Shown here one piece after another: positions 1-5,836 of a stretch of DNA of 8,057 bases; the stretch's first letter is position 1, and every line of letters starts with the position of its first letter. Below the pieces are notes generated by a model that saw nothing but the letters and a program-made list of their open reading frames with translations, made no database searches and had not been told where the DNA came from. Location: the NCBI GenBank assembly GCA_035652095.1, contig DASREM010000001.1:1-8057 (forward strand). Reading direction: 5' to 3'. This DNA comes from DASREM01 sp035652095 (lineage in GTDB: Bacteria; Acidobacteriota; Terriglobia; Terriglobales; Acidobacteriaceae). The position numbers and the translations under genes are program-made.

Positions 1-333
1 GCGATGCCGGTGATCATCGAAGACGAAGTGATGGTCGGAGGGAACGCCGGCGTTTATGAAGGAACGATCGTGAAGCGGCGCGCGGTTTTGGGGACGGGGA
101 CGATCTTGAACCGTTCGACGCCGGTGTACGATTTGCAGCGCGAGGAGATTTATGCCGCGAAGGATGACCAGCCCTTGACGATTCCGGAAGGGGCCGTGGT
201 TGTTCCTGGTTCGCGCGCCGTGACACATCCGGCGGGGAAGAAGTGGGGGTTGTCGTTGTATGCCGCGGTGATCGTAAAGTATCGGGACGAGAAGACGGGC
301 GCGCGGGTGCGCGTGGAAGACCTGTTGCGGTGA
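1..333 (+). CDS. dapD: Tetrahydrodipicolinate N-succinyltransferase, C-terminal part (5' end outside window)
   Basis: This is the last 110 codons of a gene that begins before the window. DapD transfers succinyl from succinyl-CoA to tetrahydrodipicolinate in the cytoplasm, in the succinylase branch of diaminopimelate and lysine synthesis. The visible part fits the family's left-handed beta-helix and C-terminal tail: 'PVIIEDEVMVGGNAGVYEG', then 'STPVYD', 'EGAVVVPGS', 'SLYAAVIVKYRDEKT' and a terminal 'VEDLLR', a run of blocks also seen in well-known DapD proteins. The ATG at position 4 is internal to the conserved block and is not the true start. The family is about 270-280 residues long, so roughly 160 residues lie upstream. 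The stop at 331-333 looks natural. A tRNA gene follows on the same strand, and the gene probably belongs to the stable chromosome and not to the element on its right. Confidence 0.88.
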   Translation, partial: AMPVIIEDEVMVGGNAGVYEGTIVKRRAVLGTGTILNRSTPVYDLQREEIYAAKDDQPLTIPEGAVVVPGSRAVTHPAGKKWGLSLYAAVIVKYRDEKTGARVRVEDLLR

Positions 334-366
334 AGCCGGGGAAAGTAGAGCCAGGTTGACTGCGTT

Positions 367-394
367 TTGACGCGAAAAGATTCCCGTGTAAAAT
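367..394 (+). promoter_or_regulatory. Promoter of the tRNA-Lys gene (-35/-10 boxes)
   Basis: TTGACG at 367-372 and TAAAAT at 389-394 are separated by 16 bp. They would place the transcription start near 400, just before the tRNA at 410. The -35 matches the sigma-70 consensus in 5 of 6 positions, as does the -10. A second TTGACT at 356-361 lies too far from the -10 box. This is read from the sequence only. Confidence 0.55.
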
Positions 395-409
395 AAGAAG
401 GTTGTCCTT

Positions 410-485
410 GGGCCGGTAGCTCAATTGGCAGAGCAGTTGACTCTTAATCAACGGGTTGGAGGTTCGATTCCTCCCCGGCTCACCA
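410..485 (+). tRNA. tRNA-Lys, anticodon CTT, with encoded CCA
   Basis: The full cloverleaf can be drawn. The acceptor stem is GGGCCGG (410-416) with CCGGCTC (475-481), including one G-T pair. The D arm begins GCTC. The anticodon loop is CTCTTAA, giving anticodon CUU for lysine AAG codons. The T arm is GGAGG-TTCGATT-CCTCC. The discriminator is A482 and the 3' CCA is encoded at 483-485. The gene appears intact. A tyrosine integrase gene ends 28 bp downstream on the opposite strand, so the 3' half of this tRNA is the probable attachment site of the neighbouring element. I found no second copy of the tRNA 3' end in the window, so the other boundary is not visible here. Confidence 0.96.
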
Positions 486-512
486 CTTCTTTCCTAACTC
501 CTTGAGCTTTCG

Positions 513-1496
513 TTAGTTAACATTTTGACTTTCCGTGTTTTCGTCCAACTCGAGAACATTCGAGAACAAAACCCCCGCCACCCGCTCTACCGCTCGCCTC
601 TGCGATCCTGGGATAGCGTGCGAATAGACGTTGAGCGTCGTCTCGAGATCGCTGTGCCCGAGTAGAGCCTGTGCGGTCTTGATCGATTCCCCTACTTCCG
701 CGAGCAAGGTCGCATGCGTGTGCCGGAACGAGTGCCACGATATCCGAGGCTGCTCGATTCGATCACAGGCCGGCGCCAAGACCCGATTGTAGAGGTTCTT
801 CGAGTTGAGCGGCGTTCCCTTGGCTGTGCTGAAAACCAAGTCTTCGGGTGCTGTCCGAATAGACCCGGCGCGATGGCTTTCTAGTATTTTTCTGAGATTC
901 GAGCTCATTGGGATTACACGGTTGCTGCTGCGGGTCTTCGGGGGACCGAAGTGGCCATCTGAATAGCTCTCGGCGACCTCGAGGGTGCCGTGCAGCAGGT
1001 TCACGCGCTTCCAACGAAGCCCGAGAATCTCACCGATTCGCAGCCCCGTGAGAACAGCCACAGCGACAATCGTGCGGCACGGCTCCGCCAATTCCATGAG
1101 GAGTTGACGTACCTGAGCTGGAGTATAGAAGCGGCGCGCTTTTCGGGACTCCTCGTTACGAAGACGGATTCCGTGTGCCGGATTCGTTTCGAGGAAGCCA
1201 CGTTCGACGGCAGCCTGCAACACGGTCGAAATGGTTGCTCGGACACCGCGCAAGGTGCTCCCTGGATACCCTTTACGTTTCAGATCTGACAACAACCCCT
1301 CGACCTGGGCTCGACTCAGACTGCACAGCGAAACCGAGCCCAGAGCTGGGAGGATACGGGTGTCGAGTTGGGAGCTGTAATACCGCACGCTGCTTCTCTT
1401 GAGGGCCAGTGCGGCATTTGGCCGCCATTCCATTCGTACGAACTCCTCGAATGGCATGGTAGCTTGTGGTCGGCGCTGACTCAACCTGGACGGCAC
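513..1496 (-). CDS. Tyrosine-type site-specific integrase, N-terminally truncated
   Basis: A tyrosine recombinase would catalyse integration and excision of the element next to tRNA-Lys. Numbering from the ATG at 1496, residues 14-105 form the core-binding (SAM-like) domain, with 'FEEFVRMEWRPNAAL' and 'TLRGVRATISTVLQAAVERG'. The catalytic domain follows with the full set: Arg153 in 'VLTGLRIGEILGLRW', Lys187, His255-x-x-Arg258 in 'WHSFRHTHATLLAE', His281 in 'LLGHSDLETT' and the nucleophile Tyr291 in 'NVYSH'. The protein has 327 residues. Phage-type relatives are usually about 380-420, with an arm-type DNA-binding domain first, which is missing here. The first 13 residues lie opposite the start of an RHS sequence, so the true 5' end seems to be lost at about 1470-1495. 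The ATG at 1457 is an alternative start. The gene points toward the tRNA. Catalysis may be intact but arm-site binding is probably not. Confidence 0.85.
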   Translation of the reverse strand: MPSRLSQRRPQATMPFEEFVRMEWRPNAALALKRSSVRYYSSQLDTRILPALGSVSLCSLSRAQVEGLLSDLKRKGYPGSTLRGVRATISTVLQAAVERGFLETNPAHGIRLRNEESRKARRFYTPAQVRQLLMELAEPCRTIVAVAVLTGLRIGEILGLRWKRVNLLHGTLEVAESYSDGHFGPPKTRSSNRVIPMSSNLRKILESHRAGSIRTAPEDLVFSTAKGTPLNSKNLYNRVLAPACDRIEQPRISWHSFRHTHATLLAEVGESIKTAQALLGHSDLETTLNVYSHAIPGSQRRAVERVAGVLFSNVLELDENTESQNVN

Positions 1497-3323
1497 ATCA
1501 AAAGCCTGACGTATCCGAGCGGCGCTGTCGTAAATTATTCCTACGACGCAGCTGGGCGGGCAAGTTCCGCCGCCGATTTAACCGATGCGATCAATTATGC
1601 GAGCAACGCCCTCTATGCCCCGCAAGGCTCCTTGTCGTCGTTGTTAAACGGGTCGAGCCTGGTGACTACGTTCTATTACAACAACCGGCTGCAACCCTGC
1701 CGGATTTCGGTTAAGAACACGGGCGTTCCGACAGGTTCTTGCACGGATCCGACGGCGGGCAACATTCTGGACATGGCTTACAACTTTGGCCTTGGCAGCG
1801 CGGATAACGGCAACGTCGTGTCGATCACCAACAACAGGGACGCCACGCGCAGCCAGAGCTTCACATATGACGCGCTCAATCGTTTGATCGGCGCGCAAAC
1901 GCAAACCGATGGTGTTACGATTACGAATGCGAACTGCTGGGGCCTGGTCTTCACGTATGATGTCTGGGGCAATTTGACGTCCAGCCTGATCAATGGACCG
2001 TCAGGATGCAGCGAGCCTATGCCAGTGAATACTCCCGCCACGAACGCAAACCAAATTAGCGGTTTCTGCTACGATGCCGCAGGAAATCTGCTGGCGCAAT
2101 CCCCACCGCCCTGTCCAACTCCGACATACGTCTATAACGGAGAAAATCAACTGGTCAGCGCATCTCCCGGCATCACGTATCTGTACGACGGCGACGGCCG
2201 CCGCGTGCAGAAAACGAACGGGAAACTGTACTGGTATGGAATGGGTTCCGATCCTCTTGACGAGACGGACTCGGCGGGGAATACAACCAACGCCAGTTTC
2301 AACGAATACGTTTTCTTCAACGGCAAGCGCATCGCCCGCCGCGACTACCTGAACAACGTCAGCTACTACTTCGCCGATCACCTTGGCACTGCGCGCGTCG
2401 TCACCGATGCGTCGGGTACGATCCTTGATGATTCCGACTTCTATCCGTTCGGCGGGGAGCGCCCGATCGTTTCGTCGTCGGGCAACAGCTACAAATTCAC
2501 CTCCAAAGAGCGCGACTCCGAATCCGGCCTCGATAACTTCGGGGCTAGGTACGATTCGTCCAGCCTCGGTAGGTTCATGTCGCCCGACCCTTACAATGCC
2601 GGGGCTTTCCTGGACGGACCTCAAACTTGGAACGCCTACTCCTACGTAGTCAACAACCCGTTGAACGCTATCGACCCGAATGGCCTCGACTGCGTGTACA
2701 CTGCGGGCGCTGAAGGCAACCCTAACGCGGGTAGCTTGACGGTTGTTCACGGGGATTGCATAAACAAAGGGGGAAAGGACGATGGCGGGGTTTTCGTTGA
2801 CAACGCCGAAAACCATCCTGTCCAGCGGTCTGATGTGGTCCTTAACGACGAAGGCACTTTGGGGCTTGTCTCGTACACGCGTACTGATGGCCTGACAACG
2901 GGCTACGCGTGCGTTGGCAACTGCCCTTCCGACACAGTCCGGGTGAATGCCGCGTCGCCAGACACTCCCACAATGAGTGCAGACACCAGCGGCTTGACAC
3001 CTTTTCAAAGATCTCTGCTTCCTCCGCCTCAGATTCCGCTTTCATTCGGGCAGCGACTTGCGATTGCAGCGGGCTGCACACTCGGCCTCGACGCTGAGCT
3101 AATGGCACCTATGCCGGAGCCGAGCAACGGCAACGATAAGCCAGAATCCAAACTCGCAGAGGGAAAGTACAAAGTCCCCTTCATGAGAGGTACACGAGGG
3201 AGACCGCCTGAGATGAATAAATCGGGGAAGAACAGTGCTGAAGCAATGAACGCCGCAGCCGGTGGTGCCGCTCTTTTGGGCAACCAACAGGCGTGTCTGC
3301 AGAACGCTTCTGGACAAAGATAA
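1368..3323 (+). CDS. RHS/YD-repeat protein with core domain and variable C-terminus, 5'-truncated
   Basis: RHS proteins are large surface or secreted shells of YD repeats that carry a variable C-terminal effector. From about 1491 the frame reads 'RHIKSLTYPSGAVVNYSYD', a mid-protein YD region. More repeats follow ('FTYDALNRLIG', 'FTYDVWGNLTS', 'YLYDGDGRRVQ'), and then the RHS-associated core with 'YYFADHLGTARVVTD', 'SDFYPFGGER', 'KERDSESGLDNFGARYDSS' from about residue 376, and 'NNPLNAIDPNGLDC' ending near residue 440. The first 40 residues from the ATG at 1368 are antisense to the integrase and do not look like RHS. The native N-terminus is missing, since full relatives exceed 1000 residues, and no normal start or secretion signal remains. 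The last 210 residues have several Cys and a basic tail ('FMRGTRGRPPEMNKSGK') but no catalytic motif I recognise. It is probably a remnant, although its tip could still donate DNA by recombination. Confidence 0.8.
   Translation: MGAVIPHAASLEGQCGIWPPFHSYELLEWHGSLWSALTQPGRHIKSLTYPSGAVVNYSYDAAGRASSAADLTDAINYASNALYAPQGSLSSLLNGSSLVTTFYYNNRLQPCRISVKNTGVPTGSCTDPTAGNILDMAYNFGLGSADNGNVVSITNNRDATRSQSFTYDALNRLIGAQTQTDGVTITNANCWGLVFTYDVWGNLTSSLINGPSGCSEPMPVNTPATNANQISGFCYDAAGNLLAQSPPPCPTPTYVYNGENQLVSASPGITYLYDGDGRRVQKTNGKLYWYGMGSDPLDETDSAGNTTNASFNEYVFFNGKRIARRDYLNNVSYYFADHLGTARVVTDASGTILDDSDFYPFGGERPIVSSSGNSYKFTSKERDSESGLDNFGARYDSSSLGRFMSPDPYNAGAFLDGPQTWNAYSYVVNNPLNAIDPNGLDCVYTAGAEGNPNAGSLTVVHGDCINKGGKDDGGVFVDNAENHPVQRSDVVLNDEGTLGLVSYTRTDGLTTGYACVGNCPSDTVRVNAASPDTPTMSADTSGLTPFQRSLLPPPQIPLSFGQRLAIAAGCTLGLDAELMAPMPEPSNGNDKPESKLAEGKYKVPFMRGTRGRPPEMNKSGKNSAEAMNAAAGGAALLGNQQACLQNASGQR
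2493..2552 (+). repeat. RHS core repeat, copy 1
   Basis: This 60-bp segment encodes 'KFTSKERDSESGLDNFGARY'. It aligns without gaps to 5851-5910 and 7058-7117. Counting by eye, it differs from copy 3 at 6 positions (90% identity) and from copy 2 at about 10. The stretch around GACTCCGAATCCGGCCTCGA is shared exactly with copy 2. Confidence 0.85.
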
Positions 3324-3335
3324 AGGCGGGTTTTC

Positions 3336-3869
3336 GTGAAGGCCCGTCGAGAAAACGAGATTCTTGCCAAGCCGAAACTTTTGCTGATTTTTCTCATGCA
3401 TCAGCTTATCAGCACAGCAGGAATCTCCCTTCTCGTGGCGTCACTCGCCGCTTCCTTGTTGCAGATGTTACGTGTGATACCTTGGCAGTATCCCGAACAC
3501 GCTTGGTATCAGATATTCGCGTATAGACCCTATTTTCCTGTGCAGATAGTCACGGGCCTCTATTTCGGATGGCTCCTAGGTCGCCGCCTCGGCCATCGCG
3601 CAATGATCTGGATTTGGATACCCCCCGCGTTGTTCTTATGCTATGCAGTGGTCGCGATTCCAACCCTTACGCCGGAAATCACTTCGCCCCTACTTTGGTC
3701 TGGAACCGGTCAGTCTTGGCTGACTCACTATTTCGGTTGGGGCTGCCGGATGAAAGACCGCTGCTTCGACCAAGTCCTTGTTACCCAGCCTTTCTACACC
3801 GCGACCGCCTACGCTATCGGCGCACGGCTGGCTTTCATTCCCGTGACCGGGGACCGAGATGCCCCTTGA
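3336..3869 (+). CDS. Multi-pass membrane protein after the RHS gene, 3'-truncated; possible immunity-type partner
   Basis: I do not recognise a named family. The 177-residue product starts at GTG 3336, 12 nt after the RHS stop, with GGCGGG at 3325-3330 as a possible ribosome-binding site. The ATG at 3396 is a later alternative. Hydrophobic segments lie at about residues 14-45 ('LLLIFLMHQLIS...SLLVASLAASLL'), 68-82 ('PVQIVTGLYFGWLLG') and 90-109 ('MIWIWIPPALFLCYAVVAIP'), with a last one starting at 152 ('PFYTATAYAIGARLAF'). The last segment stops abruptly in a polar tail, 'PVTGDRDAP', that lies antisense to the neighbouring minus-strand gene. The natural C-terminus therefore seems to be lost at about 3840-3860. 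A small membrane protein directly behind an RHS tip is the usual place for an immunity protein, but that role is inferred from position only. Confidence 0.6.
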   Translation: MKARRENEILAKPKLLLIFLMHQLISTAGISLLVASLAASLLQMLRVIPWQYPEHAWYQIFAYRPYFPVQIVTGLYFGWLLGRRLGHRAMIWIWIPPALFLCYAVVAIPTLTPEITSPLLWSGTGQSWLTHYFGWGCRMKDRCFDQVLVTQPFYTATAYAIGARLAFIPVTGDRDAP

Positions 3870-4188
3870 TAATGACTCTTTTGGCGTCGTCGAAGAACTC
3901 TGGCGGCACACCGATCCCGTAGTGCTTGTCCACGCCGAGGAGGTACTGACGCTTGCTCTGGTCTACCTTGAACGGTATTCCAGCTTGCCTGAGTCGCTCA
4001 CATAAGGTGACGCATCTGTCTTCATCCTTACCAGACCACAATCTCTTCATGCTTCTCGAGCTATGGCCAGTCAGTTCGTTTTGGGCGCTATTATCCGGTG
4101 GGGAAAGCTCCTCGACCAAATCTACGTCGCAATCGGAGCAACGGGTGAAGCCACGGCGGTATTCGGCCTTGCATTCGGGGCAAAACAT
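3835..4188 (-). CDS. Zinc-ribbon DUF2007-like protein, probably 3'-truncated
   Basis: The start is set at ATG 4188 because the product then opens with 'MFCPECKAEYRRGFTRCSDC', two CxxC knuckles (Cys3/Cys6 and Cys17/Cys20) that would bind one zinc ion. The upstream in-frame ATG at 4263 would add 25 residues that look like antisense of the ankyrin gene. After a polar linker comes an alpha/beta segment ('CVTLCERLRQAGIPFKVDQ', 'HYGIGVPPEFFDDAKRVI') resembling the small DUF2007 'putative signal transducing protein' domain, in which the two beta-alpha elements pack after a zinc ribbon. The tail 'IKGHLGPRSRE' lies antisense to the membrane gene and is probably not native. No clear ribosome-binding site or promoter lies before 4188. 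It appears to be a piece of about 330 bp placed between two other truncated genes. Its cellular role is unknown. Confidence 0.6.
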   Translation of the reverse strand: MFCPECKAEYRRGFTRCSDCDVDLVEELSPPDNSAQNELTGHSSRSMKRLWSGKDEDRCVTLCERLRQAGIPFKVDQSKRQYLLGVDKHYGIGVPPEFFDDAKRVIIKGHLGPRSRE

Positions 4189-4238
4189 GGCACGGCCACA
4201 GTGTACTACAAGGTGCCGATCCGAACCACAAATCTGCA

Positions 4239-4700
4239 ATGGGCGACACGGCGCTGATGGCATCGGCGATCACGGGCGCGTTCGATGAGGACCTGGTGAA
4301 AGCAGGCGCGAACGTGAACGCGCAAAACTCAGCCGGAGTGACGGCCCTGATGATCCTCGCGGCCAAGGGCGAAGCTGACGAAATCCGGGATGCGTTGAAG
4401 GCCGGGGCGAACGCTTCCCTGAGAGATACCAAAGGCCGGACGGCGCTCGACTACCTAAGACTGGCAAACTGTGGGAAGAGTCCGATCCGCGATGAAGGAT
4501 CAATGGGGGTGACGTATGGCAAGGGAAAATGCCGCGCGCTGGACGCTGAGGATTTTACTCAGGCCGAGAAACTGTTAAGGGCGGCGGTGCTGCCGATCCC
4601 CGCCAAGAAGCCGGAAGCAGGTAGCACTGAGACCGTGGACCTGAAGAACGGGAACGTACACCTGACAATCCCGGTCGTTGCCAGCAAACCGAAGCAGTAG
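4239..4700 (+). CDS. Ankyrin-repeat protein, 5'-truncated
   Basis: Ankyrin repeats mediate protein-protein contacts. The ATG at 4239 is inside a repeat. The same frame reads back to about 4203 as 'GADPNHKSAMGDTALM', so the real N-terminus has been lost where the zinc-ribbon fragment begins. From 4239 the visible units are 'GDTALMASA...AGANVNAQN', 'GVTALMILAAKGEADEIRDALKAGANASL' and 'GRTALDYLRLA'. The first unit is about 31 residues, two short of the canonical 33, and the second is exactly 33. A non-repeat tail of about 80 residues follows, with two Cys, a Pro-rich stretch ('PIPAKKPEAGS') and a final 'VDLKNGNVHLTIPVV'. The partner is unknown. No signal peptide can be judged because the start is missing. 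It may still be expressed from 4239, but it is more likely a remnant. Confidence 0.6.
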   Translation: MGDTALMASAITGAFDEDLVKAGANVNAQNSAGVTALMILAAKGEADEIRDALKAGANASLRDTKGRTALDYLRLANCGKSPIRDEGSMGVTYGKGKCRALDAEDFTQAEKLLRAAVLPIPAKKPEAGSTETVDLKNGNVHLTIPVVASKPKQ

Positions 4701-4717
4701 CTCTTCCGACCGCTGAG

Positions 4718-4794
4718 CAGAGTACCTGCCGTTGGCGTTTAAGGGCAGTTAGGGCGCACGATCTGAGAGCGGATGAGGGTCAGCAGGTACTCTG
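4718..4794. repeat. 12-bp perfect inverted repeat between ankyrin and membrane genes
   Basis: CAGAGTACCTGC at 4718-4729 is the exact reverse complement of GCAGGTACTCTG at 4783-4794, with 53 nt between the arms. The left arm begins 18 bp after the ankyrin stop. The right arm lies just before the preferred start of the next gene (4812). A smaller nested pairing, CTGCC (4726-4730) with GGCAG (4744-4748), is also possible. The function is unknown. Confidence 0.55.
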
Positions 4795-4811
4795 GTTTCC
4801 AGAAGCGAAAT

Positions 4812-5120
4812 ATGAGCCGCCGAGCGTGGACAATTTTTACCCTGGTGCAGGTGGTGGGATTAACTTCCGCGTGGCTCCAGCATCCCCCATCGGCGGCGAG
4901 TTCGTTTCTGTGGGGAACGGGTTTCGTGCTGCTGTTCCCCGGCGATGTCTTGGGAGCTTGGACGGTCGAGAAGCTGTTCTGGCAAAGCTGTGTGTCGCTG
5001 TCCAGCATGAACGTAATCTCAGCCGTGTTCTGGCTTGCGATCAATGCCGGGGTGTGGTGGTCGGTTGCTAGGGTGTGGAGGGCGATCCGTGCCCGTCGAT
5101 CTGCCCCGGCTCCGTCCTGA
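4812..5120 (+). CDS. Small membrane protein, unknown function
   Basis: The 102-residue product starts at ATG 4812 ('MSRRAWTIFTLVQVVGL'). An upstream in-frame ATG at 4773 would add 13 residues encoded over the inverted-repeat arm and is less likely. Predicted membrane segments lie at about residues 6-22, 32-50 ('FLWGTGFVLLFPGDVLG') and 67-87 ('NVISAVFWLAINAGVWWSV'). The C-terminus is strongly basic and then Pro/Ala-rich ('RVWRAIRARRSAPAPS'), which predicts it stays in the cytoplasm. The ribosome-binding site is weak (AGAAG upstream). I recognise the general type, a small acidobacterial inner-membrane protein with a loop between its first helices, but no named family. It sits 111 nt after the ankyrin stop and before a non-coding region, so it may be transcribed alone or with the ankyrin remnant. 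Confidence 0.55.
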   Translation: MSRRAWTIFTLVQVVGLTSAWLQHPPSAASSFLWGTGFVLLFPGDVLGAWTVEKLFWQSCVSLSSMNVISAVFWLAINAGVWWSVARVWRAIRARRSAPAPS

Positions 5121-5286
5121 GAGTTTTTTCTTTAGCTGCGGGTTTGGTTCCTTAGCCGAGTCCCGATGCTGGCCGGGAGTGTGGTGATCCTGCCACGATC
5201 CGGGGTGACGTTCTGGGCTTGGGAGCGGGGTTACTGTGCGGTATCGGGGGAAGTCAAAAGCGCGCCGCCTACGGCGTCGGGTGTGA

Positions 5287-5302
5287 GGGTGACACGTCAC
5301 CC
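5287..5302. repeat. Perfect palindromic site GGGTGAC-N2-GTCACCC
   Basis: Two 7-bp arms are separated by AC. A further GGGTGAC half-site occurs at 5203-5209 in the same spacer. The symmetry fits a site for a dimeric DNA-binding protein, and the nearby ribbon-helix-helix gene is a candidate. Confidence 0.55.
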
Positions 5303-5338
5303 CTGGGAGGGTTGCTGCGGAGTACCGCGCGGTTAGCG

Positions 5339-5417
5339 TGCGGTAACCTGCTGAAAAGCCGAAACATGACGAGCAAAACGCGCCTGTGGGCGCGTTTTTT
5401 CGTTACCGCAGGGTAAC
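5339..5417. promoter_or_regulatory. Nested inverted repeats of GCGGTAAC flanking the terminator; possible operator
   Basis: TGCGGTAAC (5339-5347) pairs exactly with GTTACCGCA (5402-5410). The right arm also takes part in a second palindrome, GTTACC-N4-GGTAAC (5402-5417). This second palindrome abuts the weak -35-like TTGAAT at 5421, where a bound protein could block transcription of the RHH gene. Autoregulation is an inference. Confidence 0.4.
5375..5400 (+). terminator. Intrinsic (rho-independent) terminator
   Basis: A 10-bp stem with no mismatches, AAAACGCGCC (5375-5384) with GGCGCGTTTT (5389-5398), closes a TGTG loop and runs into six T residues (5395-5400). It would stop plus-strand transcription coming from the membrane gene ending at 5120. 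The A run on the left side makes it partly usable in the other direction. The genes from 5471 onward therefore need their own promoter in 5401-5460, or read-through. Confidence 0.8.
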
Positions 5418-5470
5418 TTGTTGAATCTTCGTGTTTGAAGCGTCTAAGGGAGAGTAGAGGGCGAGTGGCG

Positions 5471-5836
5471 ATGATGGAGAAGGAAGCGACGGAAAAGAGC
5501 ACGCTGCGGAACAAGTCCATCGGGACGAAGGTGAGCGAGGAAGAATACGCGGCGCTGGAAAAGCTGGCCGAGGCGCGCGGGCTGACCTTGGGCGAATGGT
5601 TCCGCGAGCTGGTGCTGGCGGAGCTGATCGCGCATCGCGCCGAGCAAGTGATCCTGGCCGAGGTGCTGGCCTTGCGGATGCTCTACCTGAACACGGTGCA
5701 GATCCTCGGGCGAGGCCGAGAGGTGACGACCGAGGACCTGAAGAAACTGATCGAGCGGGTAGACCGGGAAAAGCAGGCGATGGCGCGGGAGCGGCTGGCC
5801 GGGCAGGACAGCCAGGAGCCAGGGGCGAAAAAATGA
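5471..5836 (+). CDS. Ribbon-helix-helix DNA-binding protein, MobC/NikA-like mobilisation accessory
   Basis: The start is ATG 5471 (or the adjacent ATG 5474), with AGAGG about 10 nt upstream; an earlier in-frame codon at 5435 adds 12 unconserved residues. The 121-residue product is mostly charged and helical. Residues 12-50 form a ribbon-helix-helix unit: strand 'RNKSIGTKVS', helix 'EEEYAALEKLAEARG', helix 'TLGEWFRELVLAEL'. This is the pattern of relaxosome accessory proteins (MobC, NikA, TraJ types) that bind oriT as dimers and help the relaxase nick DNA. A helical region with coiled-coil character follows, ending in a polar, disordered-looking tail. Its stop overlaps the next start as ATGA (5833-5836). 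In a normal mobilisation operon a relaxase or coupling gene would follow, but here an RHS tip follows instead. A plain CopG-type repressor is the main alternative. Confidence 0.7.
   Translation: MMEKEATEKSTLRNKSIGTKVSEEEYAALEKLAEARGLTLGEWFRELVLAELIAHRAEQVILAEVLALRMLYLNTVQILGRGREVTTEDLKKLIERVDREKQAMARERLAGQDSQEPGAKK

Larger units (their letters stand above)
5121..5470. other. Non-coding, palindrome-rich control region before the RHH gene
   Basis: No convincing gene lies in these 350 bp. The region contains a T-rich stretch at 5124-5132, a GGGTGAC/GTCACCC palindrome (5287-5302), a self-complementary ACCGCGCGGT (5324-5333), a 9-bp inverted pair TGCGGTAAC/GTTACCGCA (5339-5347 and 5402-5410) around a terminator hairpin, and GTTACC-GCAG-GGTAAC (5402-5417). 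The element GCGGT(A/T)A or its complement occurs near 5238, 5323, 5329, 5340 and 5403. A weak promoter TTGAAT (5421-5426), 16 bp, TCTAAG (5443-5448) could serve the RHH gene. The layout suits an operator or a transfer origin for a relaxosome-type protein, but this is inference. Confidence 0.5.

Noticed and set aside
14..451. Minus-strand open frame across dapD and the tRNA
   Set aside because: It is antisense to a conserved dapD end and overlaps a complete tRNA. The product is a low-complexity Arg/Ser/Pro-rich sequence.
2001..3008. Long open frame on the minus strand (335 codons) inside the RHS gene
   Set aside because: The opposite strand has clear YD repeats and core motifs. The minus-strand translation has no recognisable domain and is a codon-bias shadow.
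4718..4794. Integron attC site
   Set aside because: A GTTAGGG resembling the R' core is present, but the last base does not fit GTTRRRY, no paired R'' box is found, and there is no integron integrase.
5101..5135. Second terminator just after the small membrane gene
   Set aside because: There is a T-rich stretch at 5124-5132, but the only stem before it is about 3 bp, which is too weak.
5219..5416. 65-codon plus-strand frame in the control region
   Set aside because: It runs through the palindromes and the terminator stem, and no family is recognisable. A real product cannot be excluded, but nothing supports it.
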